A model generated the notes under the pieces. The model ran no database searches and was not told the origin of the DNA. It saw nothing but the letters and a program-made list of their open reading frames with translations. DNA of 39,115 nt from an uncultured Clostridia bacterium (GTDB taxonomy: Bacteria; Bacillota; Clostridia; Oscillospirales; Ruminococcaceae). Shown in pieces: positions 8,032 to 15,996 of the stretch (its first letter is position 1; each line of letters starts with the position of its first letter). The translations under genes were made by a program, and so were the position numbers. The stretch is from assembly GCA_947624575.1 (NCBI GenBank), contig CANQKY010000010.1, positions 1 to 39,115 on the forward strand, given 5' to 3'.

Positions 8032-9057
8032 ATGAAAAAAAGCGATTTTCATTTTGATCTCCCCCATGAGCTGATCGCACAGACCCCGATCGAGCCGCGG
8101 GATCACTCCCGACTGCTCTGCTTGAATCGGGAAACCGGAAAAATCGACCACCGCCATTTTTACGATCTCCCCCTGCTTTTGCGGGCGGGCGATCTGCTGG
8201 TGGTGAACGACTCGAAGGTGCTGCCTGCCCGTCTTTACGGCAAGCGGGCGGACACCGGCGCCACGGTGGAGGTTTTGTTGCTTCATCAGCGGGAGCAGGA
8301 CGTATGGGAGGTTCTCACCAAGCCGGGCAAAAAGGCAAAGCCCGGCGCTCGTCTGGTATTCGGGGAGGGTGCGCTTTCCGCCGAGGTACTGGAATTGGGA
8401 GAGGAAGGAAACCGGATCGTCCGGTTTTCCTATGAGGGGAGCTTTTATCCCCTGTTGGAGCAGTTAGGACAGATGCCGCTGCCGCCCTATATCACCGAGA
8501 AGCTCAAAGACAAGGACCGGTACCAAACCGTATACGCAAATGAGCTTGGTTCTGCCGCGGCGCCCACCGCCGGACTGCATTTCACGCCCCAGCTGCTTGC
8601 AAAGCTGCCGGAGTTTGGAATCGGGATCGCAAAAGTGACCCTTCATGTCGGGCTGGGGACCTTCCGTCCGGTCAAGGAGGAGGAGATTGAGCATCACCAT
8701 ATGCACGCCGAGCATTACGAGCTGCCGCCCGAAACGGCGGAGGCGATCCGCCGCACCAAAGCACAGGGCGGAAGGGTGATCGCCGTGGGGACGACTGCCT
8801 GCCGCACCCTGGAGAGCGTTGCCGCGAAATACGGGGATATTCGTCCCGACGAGGGGTACACCGATATTTTCATCTATCCCGGCTATACCTTTCGGGTGCT
8901 GGACGGACTGATTACCAATTTTCACCTGCCCGAAAGCACGCTCATTATGCTGGTCAGCGCCTTTGCGGGCTATGAGCACACCATGGAAGCCTACCGCACC
9001 GCGATTGCGGAACGCTACCGCTTCTATAGCTTTGGCGACGTCATGATGGTCCTCTGA
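8032..9057 (+). CDS. queA: S-adenosylmethionine:tRNA ribosyltransferase-isomerase
   Basis: 341 aa from the ATG at 8032, the start that aligns with known QueA N-termini ([19 protein letters not shown]). QueA transfers and rearranges the ribosyl part of SAM onto preQ1 in tRNA to give epoxyqueuosine. Family motifs: [21 protein letters not shown] near residues 50-65, [12 protein letters not shown] near 180 and [10 protein letters not shown] near 210. The RBS (GAGGCAG) is weak. tgt starts 13 bases downstream with a strong RBS, so the two queuosine genes form an operon. No preQ1 riboswitch was seen in the leader, which is shared with the asd promoter. Confidence 0.97.
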   Translation: MKKSDFHFDLPHELIAQTPIEPRDHSRLLCLNRETGKIDHRHFYDLPLLLRAGDLLVVNDSKVLPARLYGKRADTGATVEVLLLHQREQDVWEVLTKPGKKAKPGARLVFGEGALSAEVLELGEEGNRIVRFSYEGSFYPLLEQLGQMPLPPYITEKLKDKDRYQTVYANELGSAAAPTAGLHFTPQLLAKLPEFGIGIAKVTLHVGLGTFRPVKEEEIEHHHMHAEHYELPPETAEAIRRTKAQGGRVIAVGTTACRTLESVAAKYGDIRPDEGYTDIFIYPGYTFRVLDGLITNFHLPESTLIMLVSAFAGYEHTMEAYRTAIAERYRFYSFGDVMMVL

Positions 9058-9070
9058 AGGAGGGATTTGT

Positions 9071-10201
9071 TTGTTTCAGGTCATCAAAACCGATCACGCC
9101 GCGAGACGAGGGGTATTCACCACCGTACATGGGGTGATCGAAACTCCCTGCTTTATGAATGTGGGTACGGCGGCAGCGATCAAAGGGGGTGTATCCTCCC
9201 CCGATCTGAAAGAGCTCGGCTGTCAGGTAGAATTGTGCAACACCTACCACCTCCATCTCCGTCCCGGCGAAGATGTGATCTACCGGTTAGGCGGACTGCA
9301 CAAATTCATGAACTGGGATCGCCCGATCCTGACCGACAGCGGCGGCTTTCAGGTCTTTTCTCTGTCCGGTCTGCGTAAAATCGAAGAGGCGGGCGTCACC
9401 TTCCGCTCCCACATCGACGGACACAGCATCTTCATGGGACCGGAGGAGAGTATGCAGATCCAGTCCCGTTTCGGCTCCACCATTGCCATGGCGTTTGACG
9501 AGTGTGTGGAAAACCCCTCTACCTACGAATATGCTTCACAGTCCTGCGCCCGTACCACCCGCTGGCTGGTCCGCTGCAAGGCGGAGATGGCGCGGCTGAA
9601 TGCCCTGCCCGATACCATCAATCCGCACCAGCTTTTATTCGGGATCAATCAGGGCTGTGTGTATGAGGACCTGCGGATCGCGCACATGAAGGAGATCGCC
9701 TCCCTTGAACTCGACGGTTACGCCATCGGCGGTTTGGCGGTCGGAGAGGATACCGAAACGATGTACCGGATCATCTCGGCGGTCACCCCCTATATGCCGG
9801 AGGATAAGCCGCGCTACCTGATGGGGGTCGGACGCCCTACCAATATCATCGAAGCGGTGGCACGGGGCGTGGATCTGTTCGACTGCGTGATGCCCAGCCG
9901 AAACGCCCGTCACGGGCATATCAATACCTGGGAGGGTGTGCGGAATTTGATGAACGCCAAGTACGAAACGGACGACCGCCCGATTGACGAGCACTGCGGC
10001 TGTCCCACCTGCCGCGCCCATTCCCGCGCCTATCTGCATCATCTGATGAAAGCAAAGGAGGTGCTGGCGCTCCGGCTGGCGGTGCAGCACAATCTTTATT
10101 TTTACAACAGTCTGCTTAAAAGGATCCGCCTTGCGCTGGAAGAAGGCAGCTTTGCGGAATTTCGTGCGGAATATCTGCCGATATTGGATCGGCGAATCTA
10201 G
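9071..10201 (+). CDS. tgt: tRNA-guanine transglycosylase
   Basis: 376 aa; starts at TTG 9071, seven bases after a strong AAGGAGGG. Bacterial Tgt swaps guanine 34 for preQ1 in GUN-anticodon tRNAs. Visible motifs: TDSGGFQVFS with catalytic Asp89, GGLAVGE, YLMGVG, the nucleophilic Asp in LFDCVMPSRNARHG, and the C-terminal zinc site (CGCPTC followed downstream by a His). One of its substrates, tRNA-His(GTG), is encoded about 2.5 kb downstream. The last base of the stop codon is the first G of the mntP RBS. Confidence 0.97.
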   Translation: MFQVIKTDHAARRGVFTTVHGVIETPCFMNVGTAAAIKGGVSSPDLKELGCQVELCNTYHLHLRPGEDVIYRLGGLHKFMNWDRPILTDSGGFQVFSLSGLRKIEEAGVTFRSHIDGHSIFMGPEESMQIQSRFGSTIAMAFDECVENPSTYEYASQSCARTTRWLVRCKAEMARLNALPDTINPHQLLFGINQGCVYEDLRIAHMKEIASLELDGYAIGGLAVGEDTETMYRIISAVTPYMPEDKPRYLMGVGRPTNIIEAVARGVDLFDCVMPSRNARHGHINTWEGVRNLMNAKYETDDRPIDEHCGCPTCRAHSRAYLHHLMKAKEVLALRLAVQHNLYFYNSLLKRIRLALEEGSFAEFRAEYLPILDRRI

Positions 10202-10212
10202 GAGGTGTGCCG

Positions 10213-10776
10213 ATGGGCTGGCTGGAACTGCTTCTGATTGCGGTCGGACTTTCAATGGACGCGGTAGCGGTATCGATGTCAAACGGGCTGACCATCAAGG
10301 ACTTAAAGGGGCGGCATATTGCGGCGATTGCGGGAGCGTTCGGGCTGTTTCAGGGGCTGATGCCGCTCATCGGGTATCTGGCGGGCTCGGTGTTTGCCGC
10401 CTATATCTCGGCAATCGACCACTGGGTCGCGCTGATTCTGCTCGGCTTTATCGGCGGGAAAATGATATGGGAAGCACTCCACCCCGAGGACGAACACAGT
10501 GCCGTCTACCGGCTGACCCCCGCGCTTTTATTGGTGCAGGCGGTCGCCACCAGCATTGACGCGCTGGCGGTCGGCGTTTCCTTTGCCGCGCTCGATGTCA
10601 AAATCCTCCCCGCCGTATCGGAGATCGCTCTTTGCACCTTTCTGCTCTCCTTTATTGCGGTACTGCTCGGCAAACGGTTCGGCAAGCTGCTGGGGAACAA
10701 GGCGGAGCTGCTGGGCGGCGTGATCTTAGTCGGTATCGGGCTGAAAATTTTTATTGAACACACCTTTTTCGGTTAA
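10213..10776 (+). CDS. mntP: Manganese efflux pump MntP
   Basis: 187-aa membrane protein with six hydrophobic segments arranged as two repeats. The signature of each half is visible: GLSMDAVAVSMSNG near residue 10 and ATSIDALAVGVSFA near 110, each with the conserved Asp of the MntP/YebN family. It exports Mn(II). The ATG at 10213 has GGAGG seven bases upstream; an in-frame GTG at 10207 is too close to the RBS. It follows tgt directly, so it is probably co-transcribed with queA-tgt; no yybP-ykoY Mn riboswitch was seen. Confidence 0.93.
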   Translation: MGWLELLLIAVGLSMDAVAVSMSNGLTIKDLKGRHIAAIAGAFGLFQGLMPLIGYLAGSVFAAYISAIDHWVALILLGFIGGKMIWEALHPEDEHSAVYRLTPALLLVQAVATSIDALAVGVSFAALDVKILPAVSEIALCTFLLSFIAVLLGKRFGKLLGNKAELLGGVILVGIGLKIFIEHTFFG

Positions 10777-10785
10777 GGAGCAAGT

Positions 10786-11277
10786 ATGGCACAAGTTACC
10801 CTGATTTGCGGAAAAATCTGCGCCGGAAAAACCACCTTTGCAAAAAGGCTGCAAAAAGAACACCCTGCCGTTTTGCTCTCCTGTGATGAGCTTACCCTCA
10901 TACTCGGTCAGTATCTCGGCGACGCGCACGACACCGTCACTAAACGGGTGCAGGCGTATCTGTATGAAAAATCGGTTGAAACAGTAAACGCGGGTATTTC
11001 GGTGATCCTCGACTGGGGGTTTTGGACAAAAGCGTCACGGGAAGAAGCAAGGCGATTTTACGAAAGTCGGCAGATCCCCTATGCGTTTTACTTTTTAGAT
11101 GTTGATGATAGAACATGGCGGGCATATTTGGACAAGCGCAACCGCGCCGTGCTGACCGGAGAGACCAACGCCTACTTGGTCGATGATAACCTTATTGCAA
11201 AATGCGCGGCATTGTTTGAACCGCCCGACGGATCGGAGCACTGCCTGCGCGCGGTTGACTTTTTACCCGATCCATGA
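10786..11277 (+). CDS. AAA_33-like P-loop kinase / ATP-binding protein
   Basis: 163 aa with a Walker A at residues ~9-17 (GKICAGKTT) and the layout of small P-loop kinases (AAA_33, related to zeta toxin and chloramphenicol phosphotransferase): SCDEL after strand 2, a VILDWGFW strand-3/Walker B-like segment, and a DVDDRTWRAYLDKRNR segment with Arg residues suited to phosphate binding. The substrate is unknown. The RBS is AAGGAG, ten bases after the mntP stop. It could be a resistance kinase or a nucleotide/sugar kinase; sequence alone does not decide. Confidence 0.75.
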   Translation: MAQVTLICGKICAGKTTFAKRLQKEHPAVLLSCDELTLILGQYLGDAHDTVTKRVQAYLYEKSVETVNAGISVILDWGFWTKASREEARRFYESRQIPYAFYFLDVDDRTWRAYLDKRNRAVLTGETNAYLVDDNLIAKCAALFEPPDGSEHCLRAVDFLPDP

Positions 11278-11303
11278 TATGATACCGACCGGAGGTAACG
11301 CTG

Positions 11304-11729
11304 ATGAAATACCGCATTTTTTCTTTGATTTTTGCACTCGTCCTGATCCTGTCCTTTGCCGGCTGTGGGAACAGCGATAACGCTGTTTCTTCGGCTGCCG
11401 TTTCGGTCGCCGAAACAGAGCGCACTGAGATCGGCGAGGGCAGCATCTCCTTCCCGTTTGAGGTGGTCGTAAAGGACCAAACGACTGCGTTTTTGGTCCA
11501 TACCGAGCAAACTTCCGTCGGCAAAGCGCTACAGGAGGTCGGGCTGATTGCGGGCGACCAAAACGAATACGGCTTATATGTCAAAACGGTCAACGGAATC
11601 ACCGCCGACTACGATACCGACCATGCCTACTGGGCGTTTTTCATAGACGGCAGCTATGCGGACAAGGGTGTGGATCAAACCGAGATCGAAGCGGGAAAAA
11701 CCTACCGCTTCACCTACACCGAAAGCTGA
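11304..11729 (+). CDS. DUF4430 lipoprotein, probable binding subunit linked to an ECF transporter
   Basis: 141 aa with a lipoprotein signal peptide and lipobox ending in Cys (ILSFAGC, Cys at residue ~21). The C-terminal ~70 residues show the DUF4430 pattern (TSVGKALQEVGLI, GLYVKTVNGI, YWAFFIDGSYADKGVD, YRFTYTES), a domain related to the C-terminal domain of transcobalamin/intrinsic factor. RBS GGAGGT before ATG 11304. The ECF S-component gene begins one base after its stop codon. Together they suggest capture and uptake of a vitamin, with cobalamin the most likely candidate (inference). Confidence 0.85.
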   Translation: MKYRIFSLIFALVLILSFAGCGNSDNAVSSAAVSVAETERTEIGEGSISFPFEVVVKDQTTAFLVHTEQTSVGKALQEVGLIAGDQNEYGLYVKTVNGITADYDTDHAYWAFFIDGSYADKGVDQTEIEAGKTYRFTYTES

Positions 11730-11730
11730 G

Positions 11731-12429
11731 ATGAGGCGGTATCTTCCCTATCTGATCCCCTGTCTCGCCATTCCCGCCGTCATTGCCGCGGGAGTGGTTT
11801 TGTTCCATGGCAGGCAGTATGCCTGGGTTTCCCTTTGCGTTGCGATACTGGCTTGTCTCCCCTTTTTTCTCCGATTTGAAAGAAAGCAGGAGGACCAAAG
11901 GGTGTTGATGATTATTGCGGTGATGGTGGCGCTTTCGGTGATCGGGCGGATTTTATTCGCGCCGATCCCCGGCTTCAAGCCGGTCACCGCCATGGTGATC
12001 ATCACAGCCCTCTACTTCGGCAGTCAGGCAGGCTTTATGACCGGCGCTCTGACCGCCGTGATCTCCAATTTTTATTTCGGACAGGGACCGTGGACTCCCT
12101 TTCAGATGTTCGTCTGGGGGTTGATCGGGCTTTTGGCAGGGCTTCTGTCCAAGCCGCTTTTACGCAGCAAAATCCTGCTGGCGATTGCCGGTGCGCTGTC
12201 CGGCGTGATCTTCTCCCTGCTGATGGACATCTGGAGTGCCGTTTGGGCGGCGGAAATGGAAGGAAGCGGCTTTCTTTCCTCCTTCGGACGGCGGTATCTC
12301 GCCCTCACCCTCTCCTCCGCTCCCTTTATGCTCATCTATGCGGTCTCCAATGTCATCTTTCTGCTTTTGCTCACCCGCCCGATCGGAAAGATACTCAACC
12401 GGATCAAAACAAAATTCGGGATCGCTTAA
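11731..12429 (+). CDS. ECF transporter S component
   Basis: 232-aa membrane protein with six predicted segments. The ATG at 11731 lies one base after the DUF4430 stop and has no strong RBS, so translation is probably coupled. The stretch GRILFAPIPGFKPVTAMVIITALYFG, cut here as PIPGFKPVTAMVII, followed by GFMTGALTAVISNFYFGQGP, is characteristic of S components that pair with a shared EcfA-A'-T module. No ATPase is encoded in the window. Association with DUF4430 points to a cobalamin-type (CbrT-like) S component, which is an inference from context. Confidence 0.85.
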   Translation: MRRYLPYLIPCLAIPAVIAAGVVLFHGRQYAWVSLCVAILACLPFFLRFERKQEDQRVLMIIAVMVALSVIGRILFAPIPGFKPVTAMVIITALYFGSQAGFMTGALTAVISNFYFGQGPWTPFQMFVWGLIGLLAGLLSKPLLRSKILLAIAGALSGVIFSLLMDIWSAVWAAEMEGSGFLSSFGRRYLALTLSSAPFMLIYAVSNVIFLLLLTRPIGKILNRIKTKFGIA

Positions 12430-12455
12430 ACCCCCAAAATCCCCCCGAAAAAGTG

Positions 12456-12484
12456 TTGACAACAGTTGCACGGTTTGTTATAAT
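12456..12484 (+). promoter_or_regulatory. Consensus promoter of the tRNA operon
   Basis: TTGACA at 12456-12461, 17-base spacer, TATAAT at 12479-12484: a perfect sigma-A promoter, about 30 bases before the first tRNA, as expected for strong stable-RNA transcription. Confidence 0.95.
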
Positions 12485-12515
12485 ATCTTTTGTTGTGAAG
12501 TGAGAGTCCGTCCGC

Positions 12516-12589
<74 letters not shown>

Positions 12590-12594
12590 CATAT

Positions 12595-12671
12595 GCGCTC
12601 GTAGCTCAGCTGGATAGAGCAACTGCCTTCTAAGCAGTAGGCCACAGGTTCGAGTCCTGTCGGGCGTGCCA
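12595..12671 (+). tRNA. tRNA-Arg(TCT)
   Basis: Acceptor GCGCTCG/CGGGCGT (with G-T pairs), D-arm GCTCAGCTGGATAGAGC, anticodon loop CTTCTAA giving TCT, T-loop TTCGAGT, CCA encoded. It reads AGA codons. Confidence 0.97.
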
Positions 12672-12698
12672 CTTACTTTACAGCAATACCCCATATAT

Positions 12699-12776
<78 letters not shown>

Positions 12777-12782
12777 ACCCAT

Positions 12783-12858
12783 TGGGGTATCGCCAAGTGG
12801 TAAGGCAACGGACTTTGACTCCGTCATTCCGCTGGTTCGAGTCCAGCTACCCCAGCCA
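12783..12858 (+). tRNA. tRNA-Gln(TTG)
   Basis: Acceptor TGGGGTA/TACCCCA, anticodon loop CTTTGAC giving TTG, T-arm CTGGTTCGAGTCCAG, discriminator G and encoded CCA. Last gene of the operon; the terminator follows directly. Confidence 0.97.
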
Positions 12859-12859
12859 C

Positions 12860-12895
12860 GTCGCGGCAAGTCCTTATGGCTTACCGCGACTTTTT
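12860..12895 (+). terminator. Terminator of the tRNA operon
   Basis: Stem GTCGCGG (12860-12866) with CCGCGAC (12884-12890), extended by further pairs, followed by TTTTT at 12891-12895. Confidence 0.9.
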
Positions 12896-13179
12896 ATGCA
12901 AAAAGTCACGGCTTCGCTTGACGGACTGCCGCTCCTTTTCCCCCACCGAATCACGCTAACGCTACCAATTCGGCGGGGACCCCGCGTCCGCCTTGTCTCC
13001 GGTTGAAACTTTTGCTTTGCAAAAGTTCCGCCCTCCGTCTGCGGCTCCCGCCACTCGCGAAGATTCAGATCTCTCCACCAAAAAGCCAACATCATCTTTT
13101 TTATAGTCTCCAGCCAAAAATCGGCAGAGCGTCAGCTCTGCCGATTTTACTTTTTCACTGAAAAACTTTTTGAAATAGG
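12896..13179. other. Non-coding stretch rich in inverted repeats
   Basis: About 280 bases without a supportable gene between the tRNA operon and the Phd promoter. It holds a 9-bp hairpin at 13007-13015/13019-13027 (AACTTTTGC/GCAAAAGTT) and CCGAAT...ATTCGG around 12946-12973. A perfect 14-bp terminator-like stem lies at 13117-13130/13135-13148, followed by ACTTTTT. The last could be a terminator orphaned by loss of its gene. No frame in this stretch shows a recognisable protein. Confidence 0.6.
13117..13155 (+). terminator. Strong terminator-like hairpin
   Basis: Perfect 14-bp stem 13117-13130/13135-13148, four-base loop GTCA, then a T-rich tract (ACTTTTT). No gene ends just upstream on this strand; it may shield the Phd-Doc promoter from read-through. 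Confidence 0.7.
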
Positions 13180-13208
13180 TTGAATTTATCCTATTTAATG
13201 TGTATAAT
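13173..13208 (+). promoter_or_regulatory. Promoter and probable operator of the Phd-Doc operon
   Basis: -35 TTGAAT (13180-13185), 17-base spacer, -10 TATAAT (13203-13208). A 7-bp inverted repeat AAATAGG/CCTATTT (13173-13179, 13190-13196) straddles the -35 box, the position expected for autorepression by Phd and the Phd-Doc complex. Confidence 0.75.
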
Positions 13209-13228
13209 AGATACGGAGGTGTATGCAG

Positions 13229-13471
13229 ATGAATATCAACACGAAGACGCTTGTTTCCATTACGGAAGCCAATCAAAACTTTTCAAGGGTAGCCCGCCTG
13301 GTTGATGAAAACGGCGCAGCCGTTATCTTAAAAAATAATATTCCCCGCTATCTTGTTTTGGATTTCAGTCAGGCGGAAGCCGAACAGACGGTATCCGATG
13401 AAGATGTTATGTCCGTCTCCAAGCGGCTGATCGAAAAAAACAGGCGCGCCTATGAGGTGCTTGCCAAATGA
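13229..13471 (+). CDS. phd: Antitoxin of the Phd/YefM family
   Basis: 80 aa from ATG 13229 (GGAGG nine bases upstream); an in-frame ATG at 13223 is only three bases from the RBS and less likely. The N-terminal DNA-binding fold is recognisable from the family pattern SITEANQNFSRVARLVDENG followed by AVILKNNIPRYLVLD. The C-terminal ~30 residues are charged and presumably wrap the toxin. It neutralises the Doc protein encoded next; the ATG of doc overlaps its stop codon (ATGA). The complex is expected to repress its own promoter. Confidence 0.92.
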   Translation: MNINTKTLVSITEANQNFSRVARLVDENGAAVILKNNIPRYLVLDFSQAEAEQTVSDEDVMSVSKRLIEKNRRAYEVLAK

Positions 13472-13845
13472 AAAGGCTGTCAAAAGAACAGGTGGTTTTA
13501 TTGCATCATGCCCTGATACTGGAAACAGGCGGCTTGGACGGAATCCGCGAGGACGGGCTTCTGGAATCCGCCTTGGAAGCGCCGTTTCAATGCTTTGAAG
13601 GAACCGAAGCCTATCCTTCCATCTGGCAAAAAGGCGCAAGGCTCGGATTTGGTCTGATCCAAAATCACCCGTTTATTGATGGCAACAAACGGATAGGGGC
13701 GCACGCCATGCTTGTATTTCTGTCCCTGAACGGAATCGAACTGCAATACACGCAGCAGGAATTATCCGACATGATCCTTGCTGTCGCCGCAGGGGAATTG
13801 CCATTTGAGGGTATGGTCAAGTGGGTCATTGCGCATCAAATATAA
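13468..13845 (+). CDS. doc: Doc-family (Fic fold) toxin
   Basis: 125 aa, normal Doc length. It carries the Fic/Doc active-site motif HPFIDGNKRIG at residues ~67-77 (His, Asp and the GNKR phosphate-binding loop intact) and the N-terminal LHHALILETGGLDGIRE of Doc proteins. Doc of phage P1 phosphorylates EF-Tu and stops translation. Start overlaps the phd stop by four bases. All key residues are present, so the toxin looks functional. Confidence 0.95.
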   Translation: MKRLSKEQVVLLHHALILETGGLDGIREDGLLESALEAPFQCFEGTEAYPSIWQKGARLGFGLIQNHPFIDGNKRIGAHAMLVFLSLNGIELQYTQQELSDMILAVAAGELPFEGMVKWVIAHQI

Positions 13846-13893
13846 TGCTTACAAAAAAATCGAACCCTGCGTGATCCACGCTTTTAAGTGGTA

Positions 13894-13922
13894 TTGCATT
13901 TTTCAAACAAAAGCGGTATAAT
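13894..13922 (+). promoter_or_regulatory. Promoter of the ferritin gene
   Basis: TTGCAT at 13894-13899, 17-base spacer, TATAAT at 13917-13922; 31 bases before the ferritin ATG with GGAGG in between. Confidence 0.8.
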
Positions 13923-13953
13923 AAAAGAAATCACAGCACAGGAGGTCATCATT

Positions 13954-14469
13954 ATGCTGAATCAAAACATTGCGGACATGCTCAACGATCAGGTCAACAA
14001 GGAGCTCTACTCTGCCTATCTCTACCTCGATTTCGCAAACTACTATGCGGACGAGGGACTGGACGGGTTCCAAAACTGGTACGAGGTACAGGCAAAGGAA
14101 GAACGGGATCACGCCATGATTATCCGCCGGTATTTGCAGGACAACGGTGTGAGGGTCACCTTCCCCGCTATTGCCGAGCCGGACAAGGCTTTCCATGCGC
14201 ATATCGACCCGCTGAAGGCAGGGTTGGAGCATGAGCAGTATGTCACCTCGCTGATCTCCGACATCTATTCCGCCGCATTTGACGCCAAGGATTTCAAGAC
14301 CATGCAGTTTTTGGATTGGTTTGTCAAGGAGCAGGTGGAGGAGGAGAAAAACGCCGACGATCTCATTAAGAAAATGGAGCTGTTCGGCAGCGATCCGAAA
14401 GGGCTGTATATGCTCAATCAGGAGCTTTTGGCTCGCGTTTACACGCCCTCTACCATGCTTGCGGAATAA
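13954..14469 (+). CDS. ftnA: Ferritin (non-heme, FtnA type)
   Basis: 171 aa, four-helix-bundle ferritin without heme-binding features. Ferroxidase ligands are visible: Glu17 in NKELYSAYLYLDFANYYA, Glu50/His53 in KEERDHAMII, Glu94 in LEHEQYVTSLI and a Gln/Glu at 127-131 in FVKEQVEEEKNADDL. It stores iron as ferric mineral in a 24-mer. ATG 13954 has GGAGG eight bases upstream; a longer in-frame extension overlaps the promoter and is rejected. It has its own promoter and a strong downstream terminator, so it is monocistronic. Confidence 0.96.
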   Translation: MLNQNIADMLNDQVNKELYSAYLYLDFANYYADEGLDGFQNWYEVQAKEERDHAMIIRRYLQDNGVRVTFPAIAEPDKAFHAHIDPLKAGLEHEQYVTSLISDIYSAAFDAKDFKTMQFLDWFVKEQVEEEKNADDLIKKMELFGSDPKGLYMLNQELLARVYTPSTMLAE

Positions 14470-14478
14470 AAACAGCAG

Positions 14479-14511
14479 AAAATCGCCGCACTTAAAGTGC
14501 GGCGATTTTTT
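14479..14511. terminator. Bidirectional terminator between ferritin and DUF368 gene
   Basis: Perfect 14-bp stem 14479-14492/14496-14509 with TAA loop; A-rich on the left and T-rich on the right, so it can end transcription from both convergent genes. It abuts the DUF368 stop codon. Confidence 0.9.
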
Positions 14512-15397
14512 ATTTCCGAATTGCTTTTTTGAGTAACTGCAAGCCCCAGATCACGCAACCGCCGATCAAAAATGCGATCACGCAGCCGACCGTCACTTGA
14601 GAAAGAGTCAGCGGCGGCTGCGGCGTATCCAGCGTAGTGGGTCCCATCACGATCGCGTAAAGGGAGCCGAGCATCAGTCCGAGTACCAGATAGATCATCT
14701 GCGGGCGGAACCGCACCAGACATTTTTTGATGATCTTGACCACCGTCACAAAGCCGATCAGAACGCCGATCCCGAAGCAGATGAGCATCGGCAGAGCATG
14801 AAAGTTCAGATGAATGAGGTCTTTGATCCCGCTGATGACCGCAAGATACAGCCCAAAGATCAACAGAAGGGTGGAACCGGAAATGCCGGGCAGCACCATC
14901 GCAGAAATGGCGACTGCGCCCGCCAAAAGCGCATATGCGCCCAGACCCAATGTGAAAACGGAGGTGTCGATCCCGCCGGTTTCACCGGTCGGATTGAAAT
15001 AGGTGATCAGCGCCACTGCCGTAATCCCGATAAGAATAAAGATCATCTGCCAATAGTGACCGCGCAGCGTTTCTTTTTCCTCCGAAACAATGACCGGAAT
15101 CGCAAAAACGATAAAACCCAGAAAAAGCGAGGAAACAATATAAATATGCGATTCAAAGACCCGACTGAGGATCAGCACCGCCGGAATGAAGCCCAACAGC
15201 CAGCCGACCGCCAGCTTAATCAGAAACTTCAGTGCTTTGATTCGCTCGGCTTTCTTGCCCGATATCAGCGCGTCGATTGAGCCGATAAATTCGTCATAAA
15301 AGCCCATGATAAAGGCGATCGTGCCGCCCGACACGCCCGGAACGCTGTCCGCCAGTGCCATCAGCGCGCCGCCCAGTACATTGATGAATGAATTCAT
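14510..15397 (-). CDS. popT: DUF368 membrane protein, probable polyprenyl-phosphate translocase
   Basis: 295 aa, about eight to nine membrane segments. The DUF368 hallmark ALADSVPGVSGGTIAFIMGF lies near residues 15-34 and a second, symmetry-related VLPGISGSTLLLIFGLY lies near 170-186. DUF368 proteins (PopT) were recently shown in Vibrio and Staphylococcus to recycle undecaprenyl phosphate across the membrane; transfer of that role here is by family. RBS AAAAGGGAG and an own promoter precede it. It is a single leftward gene bounded by terminator hairpins. Confidence 0.85.
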   Translation of the reverse strand: MNSFINVLGGALMALADSVPGVSGGTIAFIMGFYDEFIGSIDALISGKKAERIKALKFLIKLAVGWLLGFIPAVLILSRVFESHIYIVSSLFLGFIVFAIPVIVSEEKETLRGHYWQMIFILIGITAVALITYFNPTGETGGIDTSVFTLGLGAYALLAGAVAISAMVLPGISGSTLLLIFGLYLAVISGIKDLIHLNFHALPMLICFGIGVLIGFVTVVKIIKKCLVRFRPQMIYLVLGLMLGSLYAIVMGPTTLDTPQPPLTLSQVTVGCVIAFLIGGCVIWGLQLLKKAIRK

Positions 15398-15426
15398 GTC
15401 CCCGCTCCCTTTTTGTTTCTGTCCAT

Positions 15427-15455
15427 ATCATAGCATAGTTATGCCGCCAAAACAA
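15427..15455 (-). promoter_or_regulatory. Promoter of the DUF368 gene
   Basis: Leftward: TTGTTT (15455-15450), 17-base spacer, extended -10 TGCTATGAT with TATGAT at 15432-15427. It lies 30 bases before the ATG. Confidence 0.65.
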
Positions 15456-15504
15456 GTGAAATCACAGATTTTCCCAAACAAAAGCAGTACGGGTGACACA
15501 GATC

Positions 15505-15534
15505 AAAAGGCGAAGATCGATCTCCGCCTTTGTT
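15505..15534 (-). terminator. Terminator-like hairpin after the SWIM gene
   Basis: Imperfect stem AAAGGCG-AGAT/ATCT-CGCCTTT spanning about 15506-15532, adjacent to the stop of the SWIM-domain gene; followed leftward by TTTT. Confidence 0.6.
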
Positions 15535-15996
15535 TTATTCCCAATACTCCGGAACATAATCCCTCAAAAACCGTTCATACTGCCACTCCGGTCCGTCCAC
15601 CAAAAGCTGCCACAAAGCATCCTGCAATTTGGCCTTCCCCATTTTTGTGATACATTTCTCAAGCGCTTTTTCAAGCCTCTCTTGTCGCTCCTCTTCCTCT
15701 TCCATTGCGCAAACGGCTTCTTCGTAAAATCGTTCCGCCTCCTTCGGGAACGCGGTGAAATACATCGCCACCATATGTTTGCATACGATCCGCCTTCCGT
15801 TTGCATGCGGACAATTACACTTCGATGAGTACGGCTTTTCCAGATTGATCTCAACGTCGTAATCCGCACCGTTACCACTCACTTTTCCGGCATAAACATG
15901 GTCATCGATTCGCTTACACAGCAAAACTTTTTTACCGGTATAATAATCATATCCACGCCACAAAGACGCACCGCTTGCACGGTCTATCAAGCCCAT
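15535..15996 (-). CDS. SWIM zinc-finger domain protein
   Basis: 153 aa. A SWIM-type zinc finger is visible at residues ~58-75: CNCP, a ten-residue linker with NGRRIVC, then CKHMVAMYF (CxC...CxH). Before it lies a beta-rich segment (VLLCKRIDDHVYAGKVSG, DYDVEINLEKPYSSKC), and after it a highly charged coiled-coil-like helix (EEEEERQERLEKALEKC). SWIM domains bind nucleic acids or proteins and often sit near SWI2/SNF2 helicases; here no helicase is adjacent. RBS AAAAGGAGAA before ATG 15996. Function unknown. Confidence 0.8.
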   Translation of the reverse strand: MGLIDRASGASLWRGYDYYTGKKVLLCKRIDDHVYAGKVSGNGADYDVEINLEKPYSSKCNCPHANGRRIVCKHMVAMYFTAFPKEAERFYEEAVCAMEEEEERQERLEKALEKCITKMGKAKLQDALWQLLVDGPEWQYERFLRDYVPEYWE

